A DNA stretch of 64,000 bases from Stereocaulon alpinum. Lineage: Eukaryota; Ascomycota; Lecanoromycetes; Lecanorales; Stereocaulaceae. Position numbers and translations under genes: made by a program. The stretch lies in the NCBI GenBank assembly GCA_018257865.1, contig JAEUBA010000070.1, positions 1-64,000 of the forward strand. The letters are read 5' to 3'. How positions within the stretch are numbered: the stretch's first letter is position 1; each line of letters opens with the position of its first letter. Shown here piece after piece: positions 44,414 through 57,090 of this stretch. Under the pieces are notes generated by a model. That model was not told the origin of the DNA. It saw nothing but the letters and a program-made list of their open reading frames with translations, and did no database searches.

Positions 44414-45122
44414 GCCAAAGTCTTCGAAGAGTAGTGAAATGCTAAGTGTTGTTGAGTGTCGAGCAAAGGTGCTGGCTATTAGCCGCCTCGAACAGGATAG
44501 AAGGAGCTTATGAAGAAGTGATCGAGAGGCCGGAATAGGAAGGCTCGAAAAAGCGCTGAGGCGAATTCAACAAGGCATGTGAAAGTCGAAAGTGTTTCTG
44601 CTTGCTTGTAAAAGGCTCATGAGTGAATCAATGCGTCCAAATCGGGCTGTTGCCCACTGCGGCCGTGGACTGTGGCCATCAGGCAGTCCTCTCTTCGTAA
44701 ATCAGGATGTCATTGAGCGTCATCTTTCAATGCATTTGGATCTCACTTCCATGGAGAAATATTCACTAGAGCATGGCCGAAGGACCAAATTGAGGGTTGA
44801 TTGCCTGTAGGCAGCCTTATGAGTAAGATGTGTAGTTCCAAGTCTACCCAGGCAAAATCTATGTAATGTTTTATGTCCGCTTTATGCACTATGAATAAAA
44901 AAGGTAACTTCCCTTTCCTTAAGACCTGCCCCTGAAAACCCTGCACCCACATGAGGAGACCCCCCCAACCCGCTATCAATAACTATGTCTCCCGAGCCAT
45001 ATGCAGACCATTTGGTCAAGCGACTGGTAACGACCACAGAATTCGAGGTCAAGTACAAATACTAACGACGCGAGCGATGATGCGCGTTCTTGCAACTCTC
45101 CAGCCTTCCCCCAACGCTACGG
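44414..45122. other. Intergenic region, DSP start to UbiA stop
   Basis: 709 bases between two minus-strand genes. The DSP frame stays open for some codons upstream of 44413 (FEDFG before the Met) without another clear ATG, so an upstream exon is possible. Otherwise nothing is seen. Confidence 0.4.
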
Positions 45123-46335
45123 TCAAGAATGGAGGCCGTAGTATTTTACGAGCGGCAATAGATACAAAGAAGTTATCCAAAAGTTCCAGAAGTACCACGT
45201 CAATTTGTCCTCGTCCACATTCCGAAAGAGCAGGGTCCTAAGCGCGACGATGCCACCAAGTGACGCTGGCAGAATCCAAGCATAGAGGTCAAGCTCCCAA
45301 AAAAGCAGACATGCTATTGTCCAGAATGCCACAGGAAAGGCGATAGTCCATCTCGCAGGCCAATCTCCAATCACCAATGGCAGCGTCCCCCTTCCCCTAG
45401 CCCTGTCTCCCTCCTGATCCGCTGTCATCTTCATCAGCATTCGCGTTGATGAGGAGCCAACGGGACTTACCCATATCTTGGGCTTGGAGAGTCGTGAAGA
45501 CTATTCCCCCAACCATGCCAAGCCACTGGTATGCTTCCTCATTGAGGAAGTATTGGCCGTGTCCGCAAGCTACCCGGGTAGCTCCCGAGCTATAACAGAC
45601 GAAACCCAAGGCATTGATGAAATTCCGGACAACATAGCTCTCGTCAGCACCACCGAGATCGTTGTACATCCACGTCAGCACAAACATGGCAACAGTCTCT
45701 TCCATGCCGCCGATATAGAAGGTAATGAAGAACACTATGGGAATATTTCCTAGGAGCAGTCTTCGAGCCTGGGCAGCCGACAGCATTCCTGCTGGGATTG
45801 GACGCCAGGACTTGTTGATAGAGTCTTCGATGATCGAGTTTGGGAGTCGCTGATTTGCCAGGTCAAAGATGAGGACGTTCAGCCAAGTCCATAACAGCAC
45901 CAACGGTAATCGTCCAAGAATCGTGACGGGGTTTGGCGACTGATTTGAGGTAAGGATTGGTCCGGATAGAGCGCTGCAGATTCCAAATGCAGTCTCTGGA
46001 AATACAATCGACTTCAGATCATTTCGAGTAACCAACCAGACAGTCCGAAGTTTGTCTAGTACCGCAAGCGGTGATTCCTCGTGCCCCTAAGGATGTCAGC
46101 CTATCTTTGTGCCTATGCGCTCTCATCTATTCAATTCGTTATGTCAAGCATCTCAGTCAGAATTAGGCATTGTGCTATTGAAGTGTTGATTTGGGCATTC
46201 ATGGAATATCGTCCGGAGTTGGAAAGAAGACATTTAACATACCTCAGCCTCTACCTTCACGAAAGGCAGAAAGGGCGACTCGTCCTTGCAAGTCTTTGCT
46301 GCCGTTGTGTCTACCAAAGTAGTCGATGTCTCCAT
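45123..46335 (-). CDS. UbiA-family membrane prenyltransferase or terpene cyclase
   Basis: Three exons, 46243-46335, 45471-46086 and 45123-45421, give 335 residues. It is a polytopic membrane enzyme of the UbiA superfamily, which binds prenyl diphosphate through two Asp-rich motifs. Motif 1 begins at Asn109 (NQRLPNSIIEDSINKSWRP) and motif 2 is D235-M-A-D-Q-E-G-D242, restored across the second intron. At least seven hydrophobic helices follow from composition. The N-terminal 30 residues are soluble. Fungal members of this branch include aromatic prenyltransferases and membrane-bound sesquiterpene cyclases such as that of fumagillin biosynthesis; sequence alone does not separate these. No polyketide or indole partner gene is next to it, which slightly favours a terpenoid role. 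It is transcribed away from the P450 at 47539. Confidence 0.88.
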
Positions 46336-47538
46336 TGAGTCTGCAATTCGGCGTTTAAGATGGGTTCACAAGACTCAAAGTCGAAGTCCGTAACTGTTTA
46401 TATGAGATACCGACAGGTGGCTCCTTCCGCCTGGGCTACCGTTACATGAAGTCATCTTACATGATGAGACGTCTTGTCAATGTACTCTAACCGTTGGCTG
46501 TTGCTGCACGATGTCGTATCGGCTAAAAGCGAATCTCCATTTACTCTACGCTTCTATCAACTCGGTTAGGGCTGTTCCAATGGCTCACATCTGGGACTCC
46601 ACATGCACGCGGGCCACGAGGACGCAATGCACCCCATTTACCAACATAGCTTTGGTAAAATTGAACGCGCCTCATCCATTGAGAAAGCATTGCGCTAGTT
46701 GACGTGGCAGATATAGCACGAATGAAACCCAAGACCACGGCTTCGGAATCGTAGAAGCCGAACGCTGTTTTGTTTGGAACCCTGCAACACAGGCTGGGAA
46801 ACATTTGCGGCGCACGTTTCAAAAGTCAATTCAAGCATGATGCGCATCGAATTTTGGTAGTGACCGAGTAACCGGGACCCTTCGCAGGCGACGTCGCTTA
46901 GAGTGAAGCGCCGATTGTCTTTCACAACTTGCTGACCACATCCCAAGAGTACTCAAAGCAGTGCATCCGTGGCACTTGTGATCAAATGAATCGTCGCTTC
47001 AAGCTCGGTACACGGTTGTACAATTGTGGAGTCAGGGACCATGGTTCGACTCGTAAAGAGGGGCAATGATGCAAGGACAGATCAGTGCAGCTCTAGCTCC
47101 CCGAAGCGCATATGCGACCACGGCCAAGAGAAACTGCAACAGTAAACCACGCTGCGATGACGCTTATCACCTCCCCGATGCTACAGTCAGTGACACGTTT
47201 CTAGCTCTGTATTAAAACTTCATCAAAGTAATTGAAGCCGAGCAATGATGGTCTGGAAACGGACTTGCCGCCACCAGCCCACATTACTTAGTCGGGCGTC
47301 TTGACTTGAAACCTACTGCATATCCCTGTTGTCTGTAATCTCTGCTTATCTATCAAAGTCAGCTCGAATTCTACTATACTTTCCCAATATTTCATATCCG
47401 AACAAATTTCTCCAAAGTCAAGCAAGAGCTATTGAGCGTCCCCACTTTCCGAGCGTCACTCTTAGGTTTCCCTCTGGATTCAGTCCACTACCTACATATG
47501 ACTGCGTGCAATTCCCCCTCGCACTCCGAATCATCATC
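46336..47538. promoter_or_regulatory. Divergent region, UbiA-family gene / P450
   Basis: 1.2 kb between divergent start codons, which would allow co-regulation. The frames here have no recognisable family. The P450 frame is open upstream to 47329 without support. No regulator site is identified. Confidence 0.4.
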
Positions 47539-49690
47539 ATGAATTATTTTCCAGCATTGTCATGCGGCATTGCCGCCAGTGTGGGAGTCCTATCACATGT
47601 CCTCTACTTCATCCGCGGCGAACACCACAAGCAGGCAATGCCGTACCTCCAAATGTTCGCCGCTAGCATTCCGCTCTCGACCGTGGTACTGGTCCGCTTC
47701 GTACATTTCAGCTACGGCCAAGCTACCCTTCATGCCGCAGGCATGGTTGGATCTTTCCTTGCTGGCCTGTGGACAAGCATGATCATCTATAGAGCCTTCT
47801 TTCATCGCTTGAACAGATTTCATGGACCTTGGTATCTGAAACTCACCAAGTTATCTTCGTTCATAAGCCTTTGGAGATTGGATGGATTCCGTAAGACGTA
47901 TAAGTGGCATCAGAAGTATGGAAACATTGTACGTACTGGTAAGTCAGCCTGTGATCCTAATGCTAGACATGCATGCATAACCTGTCATTTGGCCCTCTCA
48001 ACTTGTGGTATATACTTCAAACATGCTTTATTCGAAACTTGAAATTTGAGAAATTTTTATATTACGTCTCTTGTGATGAGTTGTACCAACTCAATCAGTT
48101 GCCATCTTTTCCTGCTCCGTGGAAAGGTGTTGCAAGACACACCTCGCGCTCTCAATAACGGAAGACGATCATCAGATATCTGAAACTGGGCTAGCCTCCA
48201 ATGTCGTCCGCTTCTACTCAATATAACAACACATCTAACTATGTTCCCTCATAGGTCCAAATGAGCTATCAATAGCATCCCCAAGTGCTCCCACCGTTAT
48301 CCTCGGCCCACGCTCGCAATGTATCAGATCGCCCTGGTACGACTACGCCACCTACCAAGACCTCGAATCCCTCCACAGCACCCGAGACGTAGCAACTCAT
48401 GAAGCCCGGCGACGGGTCTGGGACCGCGGGTTCAGCATCAAAGGTAAAAGCCCCCAATTATCCCAACTATCCACGCCCTATAGTGAAACCAGCTGATCAC
48501 CACGAACGCACAGCGCTCGGAGACTACGAAGCCCGCGTAACAGGCTACACCTACGAGCTCCTGCACGCAATCTCCACCTTCTCCGGCCACCCCATGAACG
48601 CCTCCGCCTGGTTCAACTACTTCTCCTTCGACGTAATGGGCGACTTCGCCTTTGGCAAATCCTTCAACATGCTAAAAACATCCCGCAAACACTTCGCCAT
48701 CGCCTGGCTCGAATCCTCCACCATCCTCCTAGGTCTCTGCTCCCCCATCTCCTGGGCAATCCCTATCGGCGCCATCTCCCCTTTCATAGGGAGCAATTTC
48801 CGCCGCTTTGTGCGCTGGTGTGCGGAGCAGGTTGATGAGCGGAGGGAGTCGGAGCCGAAGGTGCCTGATGTTACGAGTTGGCTCTTGAAGGCTCCTGGGG
48901 CGAATGATAGGGACGATGTTGAGGCTACAAAGTGGTTGCACGGGGATTCGAGGTTGTTGATTGTCGCGGGAAGTGATACTGTTGCTATTGTCTTGACGCA
49001 TCTTTTCTACCACCTTGCTGCTGATCCTGGGCTTGTGGAGAAATTACGGGAGGAGTTGATGCCGCTTATGACGAGTGGTGGTGGTGAAGCATTCCATGTC
49101 CGCGATGTACAGCATGCCAAGTTTCTTAATGCTGTTATCAATGAGACGATGAGGATGCATCCGCCTGTACCGAGTGGGGTGTTTAGGACTACGCCGAAGC
49201 AAGGGATTGTGGTTGATGGTGTTGCTATACCGGGTGGGGTTAATGTTACGGTGCCTTTTTATGTTATTGGTCGATGTGAGTCTCATCTCATGCATGGGTG
49301 TACTGTTTTCGGTAGGTTCTTGTTTGACTGATGGCGGTATAGCGGAGGAATGTTTTGTCCGCCCGAATGAATTCATTCCGGAGCGATGGATTGGGCGGAC
49401 TGAGCTTGTGAGGGAGAAGGATGCTTTTGCTCCGTTTTCGCTGGGTAAGCCTATCCTACAATCAACAACTATGTTTCTTGCTGACTAGGTGGATAGGGCC
49501 GTATGCATGCATAGGAAAACAATTGGCACTGATGGAGATGAGGACTGTGGTCTCGCTGCTTACTTCACGGTTTGATATCAGGTTGGCACCTGGGGAGGAC
49601 GGGAGTAAGTTGTTGGAGGAGAGTAGGGATGCTTTTACGCTGAGGATGGAGGATTTGTTTTTGGTGTTTGAGCAGCGGAAGGGGGTGTGA
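47539..49690 (+). CDS. Cytochrome P450 monooxygenase
   Basis: Five exons, 47539-47938, 48255-48443, 48514-49275, 49343-49444 and 49497-49690, give 548 residues. It is a microsomal P450 expected to hydroxylate or oxidise a small hydrophobic substrate with an NADPH reductase partner. The N-terminus has three hydrophobic segments within ~95 residues, more than a single anchor, seen in several fungal secondary-metabolism P450s. HEARRRVWDRGF is the helix-C region, AGSDT the helix-I oxygen motif, ETMRMHP the ExxR, and FIPERW the PERF-like motif. The haem loop FSLGPYACIG is split by the last intron and gives Cys489. Intron 1 is long (316 nt) for this locus. The coding strand changes from C-rich to G-rich at about 48790. 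It pairs divergently with the UbiA-family gene. Confidence 0.92.
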
Positions 49691-50849
49691 ACGTAAGGAG
49701 GATGGTAGTATCTAGAGGCTATGAGGCGCGGGAAGCACTCTGCGTATACTGAGCATCGAGATGTGCGGCGTAGACTGCGACACCTTTCTGGGCATACCAA
49801 TGACAGTACATAGAGGAATCGAGATGGGTGGCATAGACTGCGATACCGGCCACGATAGCAACCATACTGATTGTGATAGCCACAAAAGCCATTAGTAAGA
49901 TAACCTAGTAGGACATTCAGGGCACGCTGTTACGGCTGGGCAGCACACAGGGTATGGCCACTTCAGGCGGATACCCTAGTTGGCTCTTGGCAGCTTTGAG
50001 CCAATGGTGCTATCTACCAACTCGCTTCGTTGCTTCGAAGCCTTTTGACAGCTTCATGGAAAATAGCCGGGTATCCGCCCGAGGTGTCCATACTCTGTAC
50101 TGTTGTAAGAGCTAGGTTATGCAAGAAGCTCGAAACGGAGCGATCCGTCGATGCCGCTAGTTCACATAGTACATCGCCTCAGCCCCTAGTGAGATGCTAT
50201 AATAGCTTTATCAGTGACCGTCATCATCTAATTCCTTGCACTGGGATTCTCCGGAAGGCTTGGTATCTAATGCTAGCGCCTGAGAACGGGAATCCGTGCA
50301 CATGCTAGCGGCTATGTCCGAAGGTCAGTCGGCGCAGCTCTTTATGCACCTAAGTGTAACTCCCTCACAGTCAACTATTCCACGTCACAGTAAAGGGTCC
50401 CAAGCGTATATTGTATGTGGGGGTTCCGCCGGGGCCACACCGCTTCCGCAGACCGCAATATCTACCGAGTGGAGTTGAGTGAAGGGACCGGACCGTAAGA
50501 ACTGCTGTTCCTGCACCTAGTGCCACATTCTCGGCAAAGGATTGCAGCCACGTCAGACGGCTCGGACGGTAGGATGGTCGGTCTGACCTGACATTTGACT
50601 GCGATAGTTGCTTATCGGCTTGTTGAGAAGTCCGAAGGTCTTGCAGAAGAAGGAATTGTCGGAGGCCCGAGCTTTGGTATGTTGACGTGGTCAAGGCACC
50701 ATGCCGAGAAGTGGACGATATTCTCCCAGCTCGAGGCGTACCATCCCGGTATGATGTTGAATCTCGAGCGGGAAATGACGCCGTGCAGGAAGGAAAGATT
50801 CGGGCTTCACTCGGATAGATGAGCTCAGTCCTCCGGACACATGCATTAC
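49691..50849. other. Convergent intergenic region
   Basis: 1.16 kb between the 3' ends of the P450 and the DUF1275 gene. Just downstream of the P450 stop, the segments near 49758-49780 and 49819-49845 repeat the phrase GAGATG...GGCATAGACTGCGA, a short imperfect direct repeat. No gene is recognised. Confidence 0.45.
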
Positions 50850-51830
50850 TCATCGTACAAGAACAGAGATGGGAAGCTCCTCGACAGGCCAAAGCATCCA
50901 TGATATCGTAATTGCCACCTTCAAAGCCCCAGCAATCCACAGCACGGTCTGCATTCTCCCCGTTCCCTCAGCGGTGAATCCACCAATAATGGCGCCTATC
51001 AATATGGCGAAGAATGCCAAAAATCTTCTGTTTCTCTTAATATTCTTCTTCCACGAGCTGGTGAGCTTCGGATCCGAAGCCAAGTCACACAACATGCTCG
51101 TGAGCACCACACTTGGAATCTCACTTAGGTTCAAGTTCCGGCTTCCAATGATTTGTCCGGAAGACTGAAAACTCAGCAAAGCAACGGGAATCACGGAGTT
51201 CCATGTTATATCGCTCGTTAGAGAGCTTAAAAGGCTGTCCACTACCCCTACTTCGACGATCGCTGCTGAGACGAAGATGAAGACTGACTGTAAGAGGAAG
51301 GAAGCCACGAGCGTCCCACGGCGGAGGGAACCAAAGGCACGCGAGAAGCGCGAGAAGAAGAAGCAGCCGAGGCAGAAGCAGCCAATTGAGACGAGAGATT
51401 TGGCCCAGCCGTAGGGTTTGGGGTTGGGTGGTCGTTTGAAGGAGGTAGCACCGCCGAGGCCAAGGAAGATAGTGTTGCCTAAAGAAAAATTGGAGAAGTA
51501 TTAGATGAGGGCGCAGACTGAACGGAAATGTAGGAATGGCTTACCTGTTTGCATGCTGACGAAAGTCCCATAGGCATTGTAGATTGTGCTGTCGACCAGG
51601 CCTGAGATGAAGCAGCAGGTGAGCATAAGGACGTCGGCACGAGCTGTGGAGACGTCGTTGTTCAAGTGTGCCCTTAATCTACCGATTGCGTTGGCATCCC
51701 GCCCACTTGTAGCAGTCTGCTCCAGCTGTGTTCCGTCTTTTTCTATGTCTTCGTTAATGGTCTCGCGCTGCACTCTGTTATTCAATTGTTGGCCATTGAG
51801 TTGTGCTGATGCACCCACAATTGCTGCCAT
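50850..51830 (-). CDS. DUF1275 (YoaK-like) membrane protein
   Basis: Two exons, 51545-51830 and 50850-51478, give 304 residues. The DUF1275 hallmark is present: ADVLMLTCCFISGLVDSTIY, followed by YGTFVSMQTGNTIFLGLG, which is split by the 66-nt intron at the Gly codon. Five or six further hydrophobic segments follow, with a basic loop (KKNIKRNRR) between the third- and second-last. The N-terminal 65 residues are soluble. The biochemical function of the family is unknown; bacterial members are predicted transporters. It often lies near metabolic gene clusters in fungi, but no direct link can be shown here. Confidence 0.88.
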
Positions 51831-54382
51831 GTTGCGATCTCACGATGCTTCCAGGGTTTCTATGTGTGACTATCGAGTTTCGCATAGTACCGAGGATTCG
51901 TTCAGGAGCTCACCTTGACTCATACCTTAGTGAGCCATGTCGTCAGTGTTGATTATCAATCGGACTTGGCTCTCCTGATACGGTGTAGCACAGTATTGGC
52001 AACAGCTGTTTTTCTGCATTTTCAAGGCGCTCAAGCTGCTCTGTTTATAAGTTATGTTGCGAGCAAAATTCGCTTCCCGGGGACTTTTTCGACCTCAAAA
52101 GATGGTTCTTTTTCGTCGCGGCTCGGGCTGTGCTCCGGGCCCGAACTGCCTCGGCAATTCGTTTTCCGACGAGCTCCATCCATGCTCAGGCGCCTCAAAA
52201 GTCCTTAGGTATCTCCAGGGAATAGGCTGCGAAACACATCACTATCGCATGCACGCTAGAGAACTGGAGCCTTGGTCTTCTCATGATCCTTGTGTTGTGG
52301 TATTTGTCTGATCCTTTCGTGCGATTCACCGCTATGATGACCGAACATCATGACCTTCTTGCATTGACGCGTCAGCTTCTTGTACAAAGCATGGTACGGA
52401 TATCTTGAGGGCAACATGATGAACTCCCTATCAGTCTGCGATGTTTGTTGCGCGAGTGAATGTGTATTGTCTCTCAGGCTTACCATCTGCTATTCCCATT
52501 CAGCAATGTCTTGGAGATTGTCATTTTCTCTCAAAAAGAGCTCCGAAGCCTGCACTGGCTGACCTAACAAATGCATGGTTACGTATCTCACTCTTGCGGT
52601 GTTTGCCCATTGGACGCTACCGTGCACGTGGCGCAGAAATGTCGCACACTGCTGCAAACCTTATGCCATGCTCCTCTATAACGGAGGACTCCAGCTATGG
52701 CAATTGCTCCATGATGATAGTGGTCTTCGACACACTCGTGGGATCGACACTGGGCGAGAAACATGTTCCCCCGGCATGCTGACTTTACCATCAGACTGCC
52801 TAGAGACGATATCAACGACTCTGACAATGAAAATGCAGGCCGAAAGGTATCTCACTGATCTATCGAAAGCGCGTCATGACCTCCCAAAGAATATGTGGAG
52901 CTGAAAGCCTAGCAGACTGCAGGCTATGACGCACTCTAGCCATGGCAGAAGCGACCACCTTCCATTGGAACAAACCTCGGCAGAGAAAACAATCGCTCCA
53001 CGTGTTATCGATGCCCTGTAATATTGATGGCCAAGTAATCAGCTAAACTCAGCTCTCGGCGAACCTAATCACCAGTGCAGGATCACCAACGTGATTTGTC
53101 TTCTTGGCTATATGCACCCGCTCTACGTGGGCTCTGGCATCATTGCACACCCATCAGGAGGGTAGTATTGCTGATAGCTAAGGTTCAGAGACTAGCCACT
53201 ATGAATGGACTGCTTTCCTAGAGACTATCTCCTTCTCCAGTTCCAAAGGTCTCTGTGGCCATGCCGTCCACTTTATGTGGTTGCCTTCCCGAACCAAATC
53301 TCATCAGCTGGACACTCTTCCTCAGCTGGCTGGGAGGGAGAACACGCTTACCATACCTTATATAGTACATTTAAGCACTCGACGCTAGCTTACGTTAATT
53401 AAAGCTTAGTAGTGTCCGGACGTACACCGAAGCGGACCGCCCTTCCAGATGCTTACTTTTGCCTTTCGACAGTGTCCTTCTATAAAGCCCGGCTAAAAGG
53501 AGGTGCCAATTTAATGGAATCCGTAGTTAATCTTCATAACACCGGGCTGAATACAAATTCCGAAGTATTGGACGTCGCTCTCGGTACCTGGGCTGATACC
53601 GCGCAAAGGCGAAGAACAGAAAGCCAGTGGAAATTACTGCGAGCCAACAAATCCCATCGTGTGCGAAGACTTCTCCTTCCCTCACCATGGCGTCAACTTG
53701 CTGCTCGTGATAACAGAGCAATCGATTACTGGCGAAGCTGAGGGGGATGACGAGTCGCAGTCAACCTTGCAGATCCAAGCTTGTGTTCACGATGTCCCTT
53801 CGCTCGAGCTACTACTGATCCTCGCATCAAGTAGCAGACTCAATCATGGAAAGAACACATATCCAAAATTCATCGACAAACTCCGAATAAGTAATACACT
53901 ATCCTGCCAGAGTCGACTAATTCTTAGCGCTGCGTAACAGAAGAGAGAGACGAGTGAGTCAGATCAAAGAGCTAGTCCCTTCCTGGAGCAATTCACGGGA
54001 TACCCGGCCTTCGGCCTGATCAACAATGCCCGAACTTAGTAATGTTCCACCACTTTCAATATGCACCGATAGGCATTTTGTGGCCGGAACGGGATGGTCG
54101 ATTTGCAAGCGGAACGACTAGCCCGTCAGATGAGAAGCCTACACAGCTATTACAAATGCTCGAAGATTGCATGTCTAGGGTGAGTATATAACATTTCTTC
54201 ATTCGCAACGTTCCTTCTCCAATCGTCCCATCACTCCTGGTCCTCTTTCCAAATAACTGATTCTTGTGAAATCTCCACGCGTGCTCAGCAGCCTCTCTTT
54301 CTTTATACATCCACATCGTACATTCCCCCAGAGTGATCTACATACGGGACTCATACTACCCCAAAAGCAAAACGAAGATAAG
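51831..54382. other. 2.5-kb gene-poor region, possible gene remnants
   Basis: No frame with a recognisable family. Pieces at about 52320-52900 read like decayed protein in shifting frames (EHHDLLALTRQLLVQ, then HDELPISLRCLLRE after a stop), which may be a broken gene. A short A+T-rich patch with TATATAG and TTAATTAAAG lies near 53355-53405. The right end holds the GST promoter. Confidence 0.4.
54185..54191 (+). promoter_or_regulatory. Likely TATA box of the GST gene
   Basis: TATATAA lies 192 bases before the GST start codon, followed by a pyrimidine-rich stretch containing TTCTTC and CTTTCTT as is usual around fungal transcription starts. The position implies a 5' UTR of roughly 150 bases. 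Confidence 0.45.
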
Positions 54383-55057
54383 ATGTCACCGCAAATTCAA
54401 CCGATCAAGGTATGGGGTTCTGAAGGTCCCAATCCATCCAAAGTCGCCATCATTCTAGAAGAACTCGGCCTTTCCTACGAAAAAATCATTGTCCCGTTCT
54501 CGGATGTCAAGAACCCTGAATACGTCGCCGTCAATCCCAACGGTCGACTACCAACCATCCAAGACCCCAACACCGGTCTCACACTTTGGGAAACCGGTGC
54601 CATCATCGAGTACCTAATCGAGCGCTACGACACAAAACACCAATTGAGTTTTGCCCAAGGAACACCAGAATACTACCACGCGAAACAGTGGCTCTTCTTC
54701 CAGACCACGGGACAAGGCCCCTACTACGGACAACTAGTCTTCTTCAAGAGATTTCACTCGGAACAAGTGCCCAGCGCTATTGAGCGCTACACCAAAGAAG
54801 TCCACCGAGTATCAGGCGTCTTGGACGCGTTCTTGGCTCAGCAGAAAGAAGAACATGGCGGCAGTGATGGACCATGGCTTGTGGGCAATAAGCTGTCCTA
54901 TGCGGATATTGCGTTCATCCCGTGGCAGAGAGGGGTGGTTATGGCGCTCAGCAAGGATGAGTATGATGCGGATAAATATCCGCATGTGAAGGAGTGGCTT
55001 GGCAAGATGACTGCGCGCGAGACGGTCAAGAAGGTTTATGAGAATGCTCAGCATTGA
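54383..55057 (+). CDS. Glutathione S-transferase (Ure2p/GstA-like)
   Basis: A single exon of 224 residues from the ATG at 54383 (MSPQIQPIKVWG). It conjugates glutathione to electrophiles or reduces peroxides, in the cytosol. The N-terminal thioredoxin fold has GPNPSKVAIILEELGL, with Asn14/Pro15/Ser16 in the glutathione-binding position, then PNGRLPTIQDPNTGLTLWET, including the cis-Pro and the WETGAI glutamate site. The C-terminal helical domain has WLVGNKLSYADIAFIPW, the N-capping box. The usual size of the family is 210-240 residues. Its coding strand goes from C-rich to G-rich at about 54870. It is not next to a clear cluster gene, so a general detoxification role is most likely. Confidence 0.92.
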   Translation: MSPQIQPIKVWGSEGPNPSKVAIILEELGLSYEKIIVPFSDVKNPEYVAVNPNGRLPTIQDPNTGLTLWETGAIIEYLIERYDTKHQLSFAQGTPEYYHAKQWLFFQTTGQGPYYGQLVFFKRFHSEQVPSAIERYTKEVHRVSGVLDAFLAQQKEEHGGSDGPWLVGNKLSYADIAFIPWQRGVVMALSKDEYDADKYPHVKEWLGKMTARETVKKVYENAQH

Positions 55058-57090
55058 GATGGCTTAGCTTGGCTTGATGTCGAACTGGTCATGTAATCAG
55101 ACTAAGCCTCCGAACATTTTTTTTGTTCGCGACATAGTCCGCATATGAAACTCCTACTTGATTCTCTGCTTGACAGACTTCTTTGCATTACTATACCAAT
55201 TTTAGAACCATCATTTTGCAAATTCGATCTAAACAGCGAAACGGACCATTCGTTCATGACTTTTATTCTCACATTGATGGTCGAGTCACTATAGCGGGAA
55301 CGAAGCTGCTGACAGCAGGTGGCGCAGATGGTTTTGAGGACGGCCCTCTTGCGGAGACATTACATGAACCACAACAATGAAGGGGGACGAAAGTATCATC
55401 CAACGAAATCCAAGACATGATCTTGCTCGGACTATCCAACATATCGACTACCAAACAGCGACATACCAAAACGGCTATCAACCCCCGTCCCAATCAACAG
55501 AAAACAACCACATATCTATAGAGATCCATACCCAAACCCTGGGAGCCTTTACCCATACCCATGACTTACATTCATCTAAGAAACTCGATCTAAGCTAGAG
55601 CTTCAATTCGCCACCCCGAAGCCCTTAATGGCAAGCCTGGAAAGTGACATAGCCGCAAATAATGGCCTTTCAGGAAGCGCGTCCAAGTCCATTCTTGGAC
55701 AGGCTCGGTTGGATGGTTGGAAGTCCTGTGGAGGTAGGTGTTAGCTTGGGGATTGAGTGGTTCGTAAGTAAGTCATAATCTTTCTGTCAATTGGTGGTGG
55801 TTGTCTATGTGGATTGATGCAATTGGTGGTTTATTCAGAATCCTAGGGTGCACGATCGCTATGAGAAGTCAAGCAGATTGATTATTGGGGAAATTGAAGT
55901 AGATGGTCACGACGAATGCAGCCGCAGACTCCTGCTTCTCTTTTCCATGCGATGAAGCTTGACAGTCAAAGCCGCTGTGATACCATACTGATGGTCTCAC
56001 ATTAAATTCGCGTGGGCTTCCTAGCTCAAGAGCCTTAGAGCCGCCTTGTTTCCATGTGAGTAGTCTTCAGTTGTTATAGCGGTAACTATAGCACTCAGAT
56101 ACGCAGGGAGTCTTGCGTAAAAGCTTTCCGGACCAGCAGAATTTAGATCGATGGTACAGCCGCCTTTGGCGCGAGGATGGTTTATGTCCATTACGCCCCA
56201 GGAGTAGGCTCTTTGCTATAATGACTGAGTAGTACATCATTCTCGAGCAAGACACAGGCATCGTTGTCGATGGGCTGGGGTACTCCGGAGAAATCATCCA
56301 GCAACTCACGTCCACACGAGACGGTAGAGCGGAGTGACGAAACTTTTGTTGCTGTGGTGTTAATTAAGGGGTTAAAAACTTTAGCGAGGATCTTGGTGGT
56401 GAGGAAAAGTACACTTGCAGAACATGGTGGAGTCCGCGACTTCACTGCCCAAATCTACTTGATTCAAGCTCAACCAGTGATCACAACCTGGTGTTGCTTA
56501 ATTATAAACATAAAGAGGTAGAAGTCGGTCTGCGGTGGATGATTATGGCGCTGGTAAACATGTGGTAGATGAACGGGTTTGATACACGCCCATCGTGACA
56601 CGCAAAAGGCGACATCGTCTTTAGACCAAGCGCCAGAAGTTAGGAAGTATAGTGCACTGCCTATAATGGTGAAAATAATAATGCACAACTACGGGTGAGA
56701 GTTGAAGAGACCACAAACAATGGATAACACTTTGACATGTTAAGAAATTGAATATAGTGTTGCGCAACTTCTTGGCTCTTTTTCTGCGGTCCGCCTCCAA
56801 CACCCCATAGACCCTGCTGGACGCGAATAGATACAGAACGGGCTTATCGCTCTGATGCGGTTGCTGTCCAGTATTTCATTGCAGCATTAGAGATCTAGGT
56901 CTACAAGTCTGTACATGCTCTATTGATTTTGGAGCTCACTTTGTCCTTGTCGCTTGACGAACATTAGTGTTCGGTCAGCATCTTCAATGTCACTGTCATT
57001 GAGCCATGACCAGTCCAACGCCGAGAGTGGAGAACGGGTGTTATCGACAGTCTGCAGGGGAGCAACATGGCCATTTAACTCCATCCAATG
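55058..57090. other. 2-kb intergenic region, no gene recognised
   Basis: Between the converging GST and nucleotidase genes. A minus-strand frame of 84 residues at 56191-56445 is not linked to any family. A poly-T run of nine lies at 55118-55126 just after the GST stop, perhaps near its 3' end. Confidence 0.4.

Noticed and set aside
46541..46822. 93-residue minus-strand frame between UbiA and P450
   Set aside because: No recognisable domain or supported start; probably chance.
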